NCBI GenBank assembly: GCA_012960535.1
Contig: DUBB01000051.1
Span: 1-64,000, forward strand
Reading direction: 5' to 3'
From: Gammaproteobacteria bacterium
GTDB lineage: Bacteria; Pseudomonadota; Gammaproteobacteria; Pseudomonadales; Azotimanducaceae
Length of the DNA stretch: 64,000 nucleotides
Made by a program: the position numbers and the translations under genes. Position 1 is the stretch's first letter, and each line of letters opens with the position of its first letter. Positions 56,784-64,000 of this stretch are shown here, in pieces. The notes beneath the pieces are model-generated. The model did no database searches and was not told the origin of the DNA. It saw only the letters and a list, made by a program, of their open reading frames with translations.

Positions 56784-56900
56784 ATTGATCTCCGTTCAAG
56801 CTGCCAGCGTAATAATTATCAGCAATTTGGCAAAGACTCACAACCCAACTGACAAAGTTGTACAATAACACTTGTGTGCTGACGTGGTGGAAAGAAATCG

Positions 56901-57377
56901 GTGGCAAAACAAATTAAAACAAACTCTGGCACGATCGCTCTAAACAGGAAAGCGAAGTTTAACTATCATCTGCATGAAGAATTCGAGGCTGGTATCGCTC
57001 TTCTGGGCTGGGAAGTCAAGGCGCTACGCGCTGGTAAGTGCCAACTAACTGATACGTTCATCCTATTACGCAACAATGAAGCATTCCTGCTTGCCTGCAA
57101 TATTTCACCTCTGCAATCTGCGTCAAGCCACGTCATTGCCGAGCCGCAGCGTTCCAGAAAACTGTTGTTACATCGAAAGGAGATTGCCAAGTTAATCGGC
57201 GCAACGCAGCAAAAGGGCTATACCTGTATTCCAGTGGCACTGTACTGGAAAAACAATAGGGTAAAGGTCGGCATAGCCCTAGCATCTGGGAAAAAAGAAC
57301 ACGATAAGCGTATTACCATCAAGGAGCGGGAATGGAAACGCGATCAGCAGCGAATAGCCAAACTGCACAATCGCTAA
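56901..57377 (+). CDS. smpB: SsrA-binding protein SmpB
   Basis: A 158-residue tmRNA-binding protein for trans-translation. It has [31 protein letters not shown], recognisable by [12 protein letters not shown], and [22 protein letters not shown], with a basic C-terminal tail that enters the mRNA channel. The start is GTG at 56901. It is divergent from the transporter. No tmRNA gene is seen in the window. Confidence 0.97.
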   Translation: MAKQIKTNSGTIALNRKAKFNYHLHEEFEAGIALLGWEVKALRAGKCQLTDTFILLRNNEAFLLACNISPLQSASSHVIAEPQRSRKLLLHRKEIAKLIGATQQKGYTCIPVALYWKNNRVKVGIALASGKKEHDKRITIKEREWKRDQQRIAKLHNR

Positions 57378-57387
57378 TATCGCACCT

Positions 57388-57738
57388 TTAACCGAAAATA
57401 CGATACCCTCGTGACTTCATACAATTGACAAGTACCTTGCGCTTCCGCCTTTCTGCGTTTTCCAGACCTTTACCTGTACCCATAACAGCAGCACCGCCGG
57501 CTAATTTTTTACTATCTCGCTGGTCACCAATCACTGCACCCAGCAGACTTCCGAAGACTGAACTCACCACACCTCGGGTGATCGCCTGTCTGGGCGTATT
57601 CACTTGATCAGCGTATTGCTCGCATTCGCTTAAATCAATCGCATACTGCTCAGGATCGACCCCTTTCTGGTCAATGATGGGCTCGGATGCACAAGCAATC
57701 AATAACGCCAGGAAAGCTGCCGAGATCAAATTTTTCAT
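57388..57738 (-). CDS. glycine-zipper outer-membrane lipoprotein
   Basis: A 116-residue predicted lipoprotein: signal peptide MKNLISAAFLALLIACAS with lipobox LIAC, a short Cys-containing region (DLSECEQYADQ), then a glycine-zipper segment (VSSVFGSLLGAVIGDQR and KLAGGAAVMGTGKG) and a basic C-terminus with a second Cys (NCMKSRGY). It resembles SlyB/YMGG-like zipper proteins, but function is unknown. I choose ATG 57738 because AAGGAGG lies 7 nt upstream; an upstream in-frame start at 57777 is unlikely. It converges on smpB with 10 nt between stops. Confidence 0.82.
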   Translation of the reverse strand: MKNLISAAFLALLIACASEPIIDQKGVDPEQYAIDLSECEQYADQVNTPRQAITRGVVSSVFGSLLGAVIGDQRDSKKLAGGAAVMGTGKGLENAERRKRKVLVNCMKSRGYRIFG

Positions 57739-57950
57739 GCAAATCCTCCTTATAAAACGATACTTTAAACTAGCCAATATGAACCGTTACTGAACCACCG
57801 GAATCGCAGCGATGAACAGTAAAATTATGACCTGACATCTAAATGGGCACGCTAAGTCAGCCTTTAGAAAACAAGCACATCTATTACTTTTGAACTCCGA
57901 GCGCTGATCAGAAACCCTTTATAAACAATTAGAAAGTGACGCCTACATCC

Positions 57951-57987
57951 AAAAAAACCCTCGCAAAGACTTAACTTTGCGAGGGTT
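57951..57987 (-). terminator. rho-independent terminator of the cold-shock gene
   Basis: On the minus strand AACCCTCGCAAAG, loop TTAAGT, and CTTTGCGAGGGTT form a 13-bp perfect stem followed by T7 (seven A at 57951-57957 on the plus strand), 16 nt after the csp stop. Confidence 0.85.
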
Positions 57988-58002
57988 TTGTCATGTTGCT
58001 GA

Positions 58003-58209
58003 TCACACTACAGATACATTAACCGCCTGTAGGCCCTTATCAGCTTGCTGAATTTCGAACTCAACGTCCTGGCCATCCTTGAGAGTCTGAACACCCGGGC
58101 TGACGATTGCTCTGAAGTGAACAAATACGTCCTTACCGCTTTCCTGGGAGATAAAACCAAACCCCTTCTTGTCATCAAACCACTTTACCTGGCCTCTTAC
58201 ACTTGCCAT
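58003..58209 (-). CDS. CspA-family cold-shock protein
   Basis: A 68-residue single cold-shock domain that binds single-stranded RNA and DNA and melts RNA structure. RNP1 is KGFGFI (15-20) and RNP2 VFVHF (28-32). The gene is monocistronic, with a ribosome site AAGGAAAGAG 5 nt before the ATG, and ends at a strong terminator. Whether it is cold-induced cannot be told. Confidence 0.96.
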   Translation of the reverse strand: MASVRGQVKWFDDKKGFGFISQESGKDVFVHFRAIVSPGVQTLKDGQDVEFEIQQADKGLQAVNVSVV

Positions 58210-58562
58210 GTCTCTTTCCTTGTATTAACTAATGAATGAACCCCCTTACAATCTTTGCAAAAGGGTGCTGACCGACTACCAATTACTTACTTGCGTTGGA
58301 AGAGAACGATAGCGTTACACATACTGAGCGCTCATAAAAAGTGAAGCCATATTAGCCAGCCGCGCCATGTTAACCTACAAGCGCATCAAAAACAGTTTTA
58401 ATTTAGACGCTTTTTTAAGCTGCTTAACAGGCAGCACGACTATATGAACCGGTAGTATCTGCGCCCAACTGCTTGCGTTCGCTAGTCCAAGAAATCAACT
58501 TAGCCCTTCAACCAGATCAGTTCATTAGGCGCAAAAAAAGGAAAACACATCGATAGAAAACC
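58210..58562. other. intergenic region upstream of the cold-shock gene
   Basis: About 350 nt that should contain the promoter and leader of the cold-shock gene on the minus strand. I see no clear cold box, no ORF and no strong sigma-70 pair. Confidence 0.4.
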
Positions 58563-58589
58563 AAAACGGCGCCATAAAGGCGCCGTTTT
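58563..58589 (-). terminator. terminator hairpin of the TonB-dependent receptor gene
   Basis: AAAACGGCGCC (58563-58573), loop ATAAA, and GGCGCCGTTTT (58579-58589): an 11-bp perfect GC-rich stem 41 nt after the receptor stop. The T run on the minus strand is four bases, part of the stem. Confidence 0.65.
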
Positions 58590-58630
58590 AAGGAAAACCA
58601 AGACCAGAAGCCCTGGCCTGCTGTCAGCGT

Positions 58631-61597
58631 TTAACCGCCATTTAACGCATAGGTCAGTTCAAGACCCATGAGTCGCGGCACTGTCGTTCCAGCAGAGCGT
58701 CGGAAAAACTCTCCTTCCCCTTGCCTGAGCACCTGTAGGATACCTATGTCATCGAAGACGTTGTTAACAAAGGCAGATATTTTCCAGTTACTTCCGGCAG
58801 ATTTCCAGGTAGCCCGGATATCAAGCCGATCGTATTCCGGCGCTTTTTCTGATTGGCTCTCGAAAGGCGAGTAGTAAACCTCATCAATCCAGTTATACAC
58901 TGCGAACAATTCCAGGCTGGAACCATCGCTGTTTGGCCAGACGTAGCTGGCCCACGCCGTATATTTCAGTTCCGGAACCTGCAGGAGTTGATTACCGTTA
59001 ATGTTTGTAAGCACGGCAGTCGGATCCGTTGGAAACAAGGATGTAGGCGTATCATGGCCTCCTGTATCCTTTATCCACATGTCTTCGTCATATTCACTGG
59101 GCGTGAAACTGAAGTTGCCACCCAAGGTCAATCTATCGGTCGCAAGCCACATAAGTTCAGCTTCCGCGCCTAGGATTTCTGCACCGGGTGCCGGAAGGAC
59201 CGAGGTTGTTGTACCATAAGTATCGCCCTCAAGCAACGGCGGCGTCACTTCGGTTGCAACGGTATGAATGGATGTGTAGTCGTACAGGTAGAACGACCCA
59301 TTCAACTGCACGCGACCGTCCTCAGACTGCATCTTATAACCGAATTCATAGGCAGTCAGTTCTTCCGGACCATAAGCTGGTGTGGCACTGAAGAACACCA
59401 GGTTATTACCGCCCGAGCGGTAACCTGAAGTTGCGGACAGATACAGCAGAATATCATCGCTGACATTATAGTCTATATTAAGCCGACCCGTGGTCTTAAC
59501 ATCTTTACGAGAGAAAGCCCGGTACACACTTAATCCTACCGGGAAACCACCATTAACCGCCCTTTCGTTACCTCTCCAGTTACCTGGTGCTGTTGGATCA
59601 AAATCCACACCGCCATTGAGGAAATTATATGTCCACAGATCAAGTCCAAACGCGGGTAAGAAACCCGCTGCAATTTCAGAATAGCGGAACAGGTTTTCCT
59701 GGGCTACAAATTTATCCCAGGCGTAGCGAACCCCAAAGGTTAACGTGAATTTCTCATTGATATCCCACACCCCCTGGGTATAAGCCGCAAAGGCTTCCCG
59801 TTCACTCTTGGTGTGATAAAGCAGATCACTGCCCTTGGTATTGATGCCGTGCTCAACATCCAGATCTGGGTTGGTACCATTGTCACCCCCCCAAACCCCG
59901 ACGTGAAGATTGTTATTCTCAGCAGGCGCCGGGTTTTCAGTCGCATAATTCACAGCACATTGATCCAGCGCTGTGGCCGGGTCCATACACAGGTCGCGTG
60001 CAGAATGAAGCGTTGGCATCTGACCATTTGATGTGGATGCCGGTACCCCCGCAGAGTTACCACCGCTAATGATAGCTGGCAACAAACTATTTACATAGTC
60101 GTTAAATGAGACACCGGGAATACCAAGCATCCCAGTAGTCCTGTCATCGTATGCATTGATGAAGCGATCTTCACCCACTGTTGAATAGAAGTCACCTCGC
60201 TGGTTGATCACTGCATCGTAGAAAAACACACCCGTGGTAAATGACAGGTTGTCACTTAAGGTTGTGAATGCCTGGAGTTCATGGGAGGAGTAATCCGCTT
60301 CATGATTAACGTAAAACTGGCGGTCTATGACCATGCTGCCGGTGTTGTCATCGTCGGTGATTCGCTGGTACGCCAATGAATTGTTACCGAAGATATATTT
60401 GATCTCGATGTCTTCATTGAGCTCCCAAGTGAGCGTGAACTGATGGCCCTCCTGGACAAACCTTTCCCAGTTTACACCATTGGTCGCGCCACAAATTTCG
60501 TCACCTGAGATGTCACCGGTAAATACACAGGCATTATAGCGAGCAGCACTGTCAGCATTGGTTACACCAAACCCATCCAGTGATGAGGCAGCATTACGAA
60601 AGCCAGCAAACGCGGCAACATCGATTCCTAGTCGATTATGCTGGGCATTAACAGCAGCACCGGTTACCGGGTGGTTAAAAACCATTATGGGTGAGGTATT
60701 GTCATACCAGGTACTTTGGGCAAAGTTAGCCGGGTCTGTGTTGGTGGTATCAATGGCTCTATAGCCCGGCACGATATCTGTTGTATTTCTGTAGCCCTTG
60801 CCTTCTTCGTTCAAAATGACCAGACCACCACCGTTAGCACCACCGAAAGGACGATCAATGGTCATTTCATTGTAACGCAGGTCAGCGGTGATAGAATCGC
60901 TCGGCGTCCACTGTAATTGCAGCGCCAGGTTTTCAGTGCCCAGTCCATCTAGATCCGGGCCGCGCCCAATTTCTTCTATGACACCATCTCGGTTGCGCAT
61001 ACTGAAGTTAAAGCGAGCTGAAAGGAAACCATCGATCACCGAGCCGTTGATCATGCCGTAGGCTTCCTTGGTACCGTAATCACCGACAATACCCATGAAC
61101 GAATAGTCGTAATCATGTGAAGGCTGCTTATAGAGAATATTGATAGCACCGCCGACCGCATTTCTACCATACACAGTACCCTGGGGCCCCCGCAGGACTT
61201 CAATACGTTCAACATCCCAAAAGGTAGCTGCCGTTGCTGTTAACAGATCTTCTGAGTAAACACCATTCATATAAGTGGCTACACCCGGGTCACCGCCCAG
61301 AGCACGGAAGTTCCTGCCTACGCCTCGAATGGTCGCATCATAGGGCTGGATGGTCGTTGCCGGAATAAAGTTCTGTAGATCTTCCTGGTTTCTAATGCCG
61401 AAATCATCAAGCATTTCACTCGTGAAGGCTGTGATCGATATCGATGTATCCTGAATCGATGCCTCCTGGCGCTCTGCGGTAACAATGACCTCCTCAATAC
61501 GACGGCCACTATCTTCTGCAAAAAGTGTCCCCGTCCAGGTTATCAAAACCCCAGCGGAAATTTTCCACAATAGTTTCCCTAAATTATCATTCAGCAT
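58631..61597 (-). CDS. TonB-dependent outer-membrane receptor
   Basis: A 988-residue receptor. It has a signal peptide (about 1-27), a TonB-box region RIEEVIVTAERQE, a plug domain (about 45-160, with DVERIEVLRGPQGTVYGRNAVGGAINI shown by its core LRGPQGTVYGRNAVGG) and a 22-strand barrel ending in an aromatic-rich C-terminus. Two pairs of cysteines in predicted outer loops (CVFTGDISGDEIC and CMDPATALDQC) may form disulfides. It imports a scarce nutrient using the proton motive force, but the ligand is not evident; there is no Fur-box-like sequence directly upstream. ATG with AAGGGG about 6 nt upstream. Confidence 0.92.
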   Translation of the reverse strand: MLNDNLGKLLWKISAGVLITWTGTLFAEDSGRRIEEVIVTAERQEASIQDTSISITAFTSEMLDDFGIRNQEDLQNFIPATTIQPYDATIRGVGRNFRALGGDPGVATYMNGVYSEDLLTATAATFWDVERIEVLRGPQGTVYGRNAVGGAINILYKQPSHDYDYSFMGIVGDYGTKEAYGMINGSVIDGFLSARFNFSMRNRDGVIEEIGRGPDLDGLGTENLALQLQWTPSDSITADLRYNEMTIDRPFGGANGGGLVILNEEGKGYRNTTDIVPGYRAIDTTNTDPANFAQSTWYDNTSPIMVFNHPVTGAAVNAQHNRLGIDVAAFAGFRNAASSLDGFGVTNADSAARYNACVFTGDISGDEICGATNGVNWERFVQEGHQFTLTWELNEDIEIKYIFGNNSLAYQRITDDDNTGSMVIDRQFYVNHEADYSSHELQAFTTLSDNLSFTTGVFFYDAVINQRGDFYSTVGEDRFINAYDDRTTGMLGIPGVSFNDYVNSLLPAIISGGNSAGVPASTSNGQMPTLHSARDLCMDPATALDQCAVNYATENPAPAENNNLHVGVWGGDNGTNPDLDVEHGINTKGSDLLYHTKSEREAFAAYTQGVWDINEKFTLTFGVRYAWDKFVAQENLFRYSEIAAGFLPAFGLDLWTYNFLNGGVDFDPTAPGNWRGNERAVNGGFPVGLSVYRAFSRKDVKTTGRLNIDYNVSDDILLYLSATSGYRSGGNNLVFFSATPAYGPEELTAYEFGYKMQSEDGRVQLNGSFYLYDYTSIHTVATEVTPPLLEGDTYGTTTSVLPAPGAEILGAEAELMWLATDRLTLGGNFSFTPSEYDEDMWIKDTGGHDTPTSLFPTDPTAVLTNINGNQLLQVPELKYTAWASYVWPNSDGSSLELFAVYNWIDEVYYSPFESQSEKAPEYDRLDIRATWKSAGSNWKISAFVNNVFDDIGILQVLRQGEGEFFRRSAGTTVPRLMGLELTYALNGG

Positions 61598-61781
61598 TAA
61601 ATTCCCCTTTAATTGAACTGTTAGCCTGCGGCAAAACTGTGTTTAGCCCAGATATTGTTGATCATACCTTTTTCAGCAGGCGCTTTACAGGCTCTTTATA
61701 TATCTGATTTGCTCCAAAGTAAACAAGGGAGGCTATATTTCATTGCCATTATCAAGCCTAATCAAAGACTTCCTGGACGCC

Positions 61782-63020
61782 TTAGACTCTCTCAATAATA
61801 ATAGCGGGTGCCATACCGCCACCCGTGCACATGGTTACCAGCCCGGTATTAAGATCCCTTCTTTCCAGTTCATCAAGCACGGTGCCAATCAGAATCGCGC
61901 CGGTAGCAGCGATAGGATGCCCCAGGGCCATGGCGCCTCCGTTGACATTCACCTTTCCTGGATCCAGTTCCAGATCACGTATAAATTTGGCGGCCACCAC
62001 AGAAAACGCTTCGTTAACTTCAAACAGGTCAATGTCATCCACCGTCATCCCTGCCCTATCCAGAACCTTGCGCGCGGCAGGCACTGGCTCATTTAACATC
62101 AGTGTCGGATCGCCACCCACTGTTGCCATCGCTTTTATGCGGGCACGAGGCTTCCAGCCCACCCTGCCCATATAGTCTTTACTCGATAAAATCAGGGCCG
62201 CTGCACCATCGACAACACCCGAGCTATTGCCTGCGTGGTGCACATGGTTGATTGTTAAATCCGGATAATTGCGCTTCACCAACTGATCAAAAGTTTCACC
62301 ACCGTTGTCAATGGGTGCCTCCATAAACAGATTAAAAACGGTTTTCAACTCTGCCAAAGATTCCAGGGTCGTACCCGGTCTGGGGAATTCTTCTCGATCC
62401 AGAGCTAAAGAACCATCATCATTAAAAACAGGGATCAAGCTGTTAGCAAAATAACCTTGATCCATTGCATTTTTGGCTCGCTTCTGGCTTTCCACTGCCA
62501 GCGCATCCAAATCCTGTCGACTAAACCCCTCCAGCGTTGCAATCATATCCGCACAAATGCCCTGGTGGGGCTGGGGATGCAGATCCCGCAAATGCAGATT
62601 ACCCCCATCAACCGTGCGATTATTAGTCGCGTTTCCCAGAGTAGCCGTATACGACATCATCTCGACACCACCGGCGACACATAGATCATCCATACCACTC
62701 ATAATATTAGCCGCAGCCAGATTAACCGATGTTATGCCAGAGCCGCAGAATCGATCCAGGGTTACCGCACTCGCCCGAGGGCTCCAGCCAGCATCCAGTG
62801 CTGCCATTCTTCCCACACAGGATCCCTGGTTGCCAACCTGGGAGCTGCAACCCACCACCACATCATCTATATCTGCTGTGTTTAACTGGTTGCGCTCGCC
62901 GATCGCCTCAAAAACTTTTGCCAGCAACCGACCACTGTGAAACCCGGCTAGCGCGCCGCGGCCGGCTTTACCTATCCCTCGAGGTGTTCTCGCTGCGTCA
63001 ATGATGTATGCATCTGCCAT
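61782..63020 (-). CDS. acetyl-CoA C-acetyltransferase (thiolase)
   Basis: A 412-residue thiolase with the nucleophilic C92 in DRFCGSGI, NEAFSVV, H368 in GHPIAATGA and the second catalytic cysteine C398 in MCTGGGMAPA. It cleaves or forms 3-ketoacyl-CoA; the family members with this N-terminus (ARTPRGIGKAGRGAL) are usually annotated as acetyl-CoA acetyltransferases of fatty-acid, polyhydroxyalkanoate or steroid metabolism. It lies upstream of the TonB-dependent receptor on the same strand, 184 nt apart. No beta-oxidation partner is adjacent. Confidence 0.93.
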   Translation of the reverse strand: MADAYIIDAARTPRGIGKAGRGALAGFHSGRLLAKVFEAIGERNQLNTADIDDVVVGCSSQVGNQGSCVGRMAALDAGWSPRASAVTLDRFCGSGITSVNLAAANIMSGMDDLCVAGGVEMMSYTATLGNATNNRTVDGGNLHLRDLHPQPHQGICADMIATLEGFSRQDLDALAVESQKRAKNAMDQGYFANSLIPVFNDDGSLALDREEFPRPGTTLESLAELKTVFNLFMEAPIDNGGETFDQLVKRNYPDLTINHVHHAGNSSGVVDGAAALILSSKDYMGRVGWKPRARIKAMATVGGDPTLMLNEPVPAARKVLDRAGMTVDDIDLFEVNEAFSVVAAKFIRDLELDPGKVNVNGGAMALGHPIAATGAILIGTVLDELERRDLNTGLVTMCTGGGMAPAIIIERV

Positions 63021-63466
63021 AATTTTTCTCTCCGAAGGATTGTCTGAATCAATCTAAGGATAATACCTGAAACCCTGCCCAGGTTAAAACCTAAGCAGCC
63101 CAGTACCAATTACTTAGCTGACCACCCTGCTATCAAGTGAATCTTGCCTGCAAAGCCTGATCTATGCAGACGACTATCTTTAGTTTTACAGGCGATAGTT
63201 TAGAGCGCAGCCCTTAGCAGTCTGTCTGTTACGGCCCGATATCGATTTGCAAGTACAAGTATAAGTCGAGTCAGTTCGTCTACGCCACAAGGGTTGCATG
63301 TCAGGGTGCGCTTACCCTTTTTACAGTATCGATTGCAAGCCATTGCGCTTCCTTCTTAGAATAGCTTTCTTAGAATAACCCTCTTAGAATAGTCTTCTTA
63401 TAATAGTTTCTGTTTAATCTCCCTTAAACAGTCAGCATCATATGGCGCTGCTATAGGATCGACACC
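63021..63466. other. intergenic region upstream of thiolase and GcvR-like genes
   Basis: These 446 nt lie between divergent genes and carry the promoters of both. The only notable structure is the 14-bp repeat at 63351-63406. I see no ORF, RNA gene or clear terminator. Confidence 0.45.
63351..63406. repeat. 14-bp tandem repeat, four imperfect copies
   Basis: Units CCTTCTTAGAATAG, CTTTCTTAGAATAA, CCCTCTTAGAATAG and TCTTCTTATAATAG follow each other from 63351 to 63406. All share TCTTAGAATA with one change in the last, which thereby becomes TTATAAT, a -10-like hexamer. The array ends 60 nt before the GcvR-like start. Confidence 0.88.
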
Positions 63467-64000
63467 ATGGAAAGCCTGGTTTTCACAATCATCGGTGACG
63501 ATCGTCCTGGTCTCATTGAAACCATATCAACGATCGTCAATACTCACTCGGCAAACTGGTTGGGCAGCAGCATGGCACAACTCGGTGGCAAGTTTGCCGG
63601 AATGATCGAGGTTTCCGGACAACCAGAACAACTATCCCAGCTCAGCGCCAGCTTAATGGAGCTTACCGACATCGGCTTGACCGTTGTTATCGAAAAGGCG
63701 GTTACATCAACAGCACATCGTCACCAGGAAACTCAGACGATTTCGCTGTTTGGTCTGGACAGACCAGGCATCATCCAGGAAATCTCCAAAGCGCTGGCGG
63801 CAAGAGATCTCAACATCCTTGACCTGAAAACGGAAATAACCAGAGCCGCCATGACCGGTGACCCCATGTTTGATGGCCAGGTATTAATTGAAGGTTGTAA
63901 CGATGCCCAGAGCGAAGGCCTGGCCGAACTTCTTGACAAACTATCTATTCAACTGGGCATCGACATCGAATTGATCGACAAACCCCTGGCGCCTTCTGAT
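63467..64000 (+). CDS. GcvR-like tandem ACT-domain regulator (partial, runs off the window)
   Basis: An ATG at 63467 opens a frame that is uninterrupted for all 178 codons to the end of the window, so the 3' end is missing. It begins MESLVFTIIGDDRPGLIETI, an ACT domain (about 1-80), and a second ACT domain starts at about residue 91 (ISLFGLDRPGIIQEISKAL). Two ACT domains with GDDRPG and GLDRPG match GcvR, the glycine-cleavage-system repressor accessory protein that acts by binding GcvA in E. coli. The encoded part is near full family length, so the stop should follow soon. It is divergent from the thiolase gene. Confidence 0.85.
   Translation, partial: MESLVFTIIGDDRPGLIETISTIVNTHSANWLGSSMAQLGGKFAGMIEVSGQPEQLSQLSASLMELTDIGLTVVIEKAVTSTAHRHQETQTISLFGLDRPGIIQEISKALAARDLNILDLKTEITRAAMTGDPMFDGQVLIEGCNDAQSEGLAELLDKLSIQLGIDIELIDKPLAPSD

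Overview
The window is chromosomal DNA of a gammaproteobacterium, probably a Pseudomonas relative in the broad sense (an order such as Cellvibrionales or another marine group). The evidence is gene content and order, by eye a mid-to-high 40s percent GC, and several blocks that match the Pseudomonas aeruginosa gene order as I remember it: birA-SPOR-tRNA-Thr; tyrS/M23 peptidase/erpA/bactofilin; dksA-gluQ-cbrB-pcnB; and pnp-rpsO-truB-rbfA-infB-nusA-rimP-tRNA-fMet-tRNA-Leu-secG-tpiA-glmM-folP-ftsH-rlmE/yhbY/greA-carBA-dapB-dnaJK-grpE, recN, fur, bamE, rnfH-ratA, smpB. There is no phage, transposase, plasmid or CRISPR signal. Most of the window is ordinary core genome, and the interest lies in intergenic regions and altered core proteins.

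Layout. 1-2214: tRNA-Thr, a SPOR protein, birA, and a stand-alone tRNA-Ile/tRNA-Ala pair. 2480-5706: a TMEM220-like membrane protein, an amidohydrolase and a two-domain crotonase. 6017-11562: tyrS, an M23 peptidase, erpA, a bactofilin, a DUF6776-like protein and an unknown protein. 11715-17667: hemL, a PfkB adenosine kinase, and a four-gene overlapping operon (aminotransferase, sfsA, heme-type ABC permease and ATPase). 17926-25443: dksA with a long lysine-rich tail, gluQ, a CbrB-like sigma-54 activator, a probable small RNA, pcnB, a deoxynucleoside kinase and acs. 25503-35780: the pnp-to-tpiA transcription/translation cluster. 35853-50806: glmM, folP, ftsH, rlmE, yhbY, greA, carBA, dapB, dnaJ, dnaK, grpE. 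50946-58209: hrcA, recN, fur, bamE, rnfH, ratA, a sodium symporter, smpB, a lipoprotein and a cold-shock protein. 58631-64000: a large TonB-dependent receptor, a thiolase and the start of a GcvR-like ACT-domain gene.

Main discovery. Between the CbrB-like activator and pcnB (21192-21410) there is a near-consensus sigma-54 promoter (GG-N10-GC). It is preceded by phased GTTAC/GTAAC half-sites and followed, exactly where transcription should begin, by about 96 nt that fold into a stem with a 16-nt A-rich loop, an A-rich linker with further AANAANAA motifs, and a strong terminator hairpin. Position, promoter class and motif content match the CrcZ/CrcY type of Hfq-sequestering RNA known from Pseudomonas, but in a much smaller form. 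The activator beside it has lost its cognate kinase gene (cbrA) and has a degenerate receiver (phospho-acceptor Asp to Glu, conserved Lys to Ala), so it may be constitutive or controlled another way.

Other themes are short tandem repeats of 9-16 bp in the leaders of birA, tyrS and dnaK and upstream of the GcvR-like gene, a BirA without its DNA-recognition helix, an initiator tRNA with a U1-U72 mismatch, and heat-shock control combining sigma-32 with HrcA.
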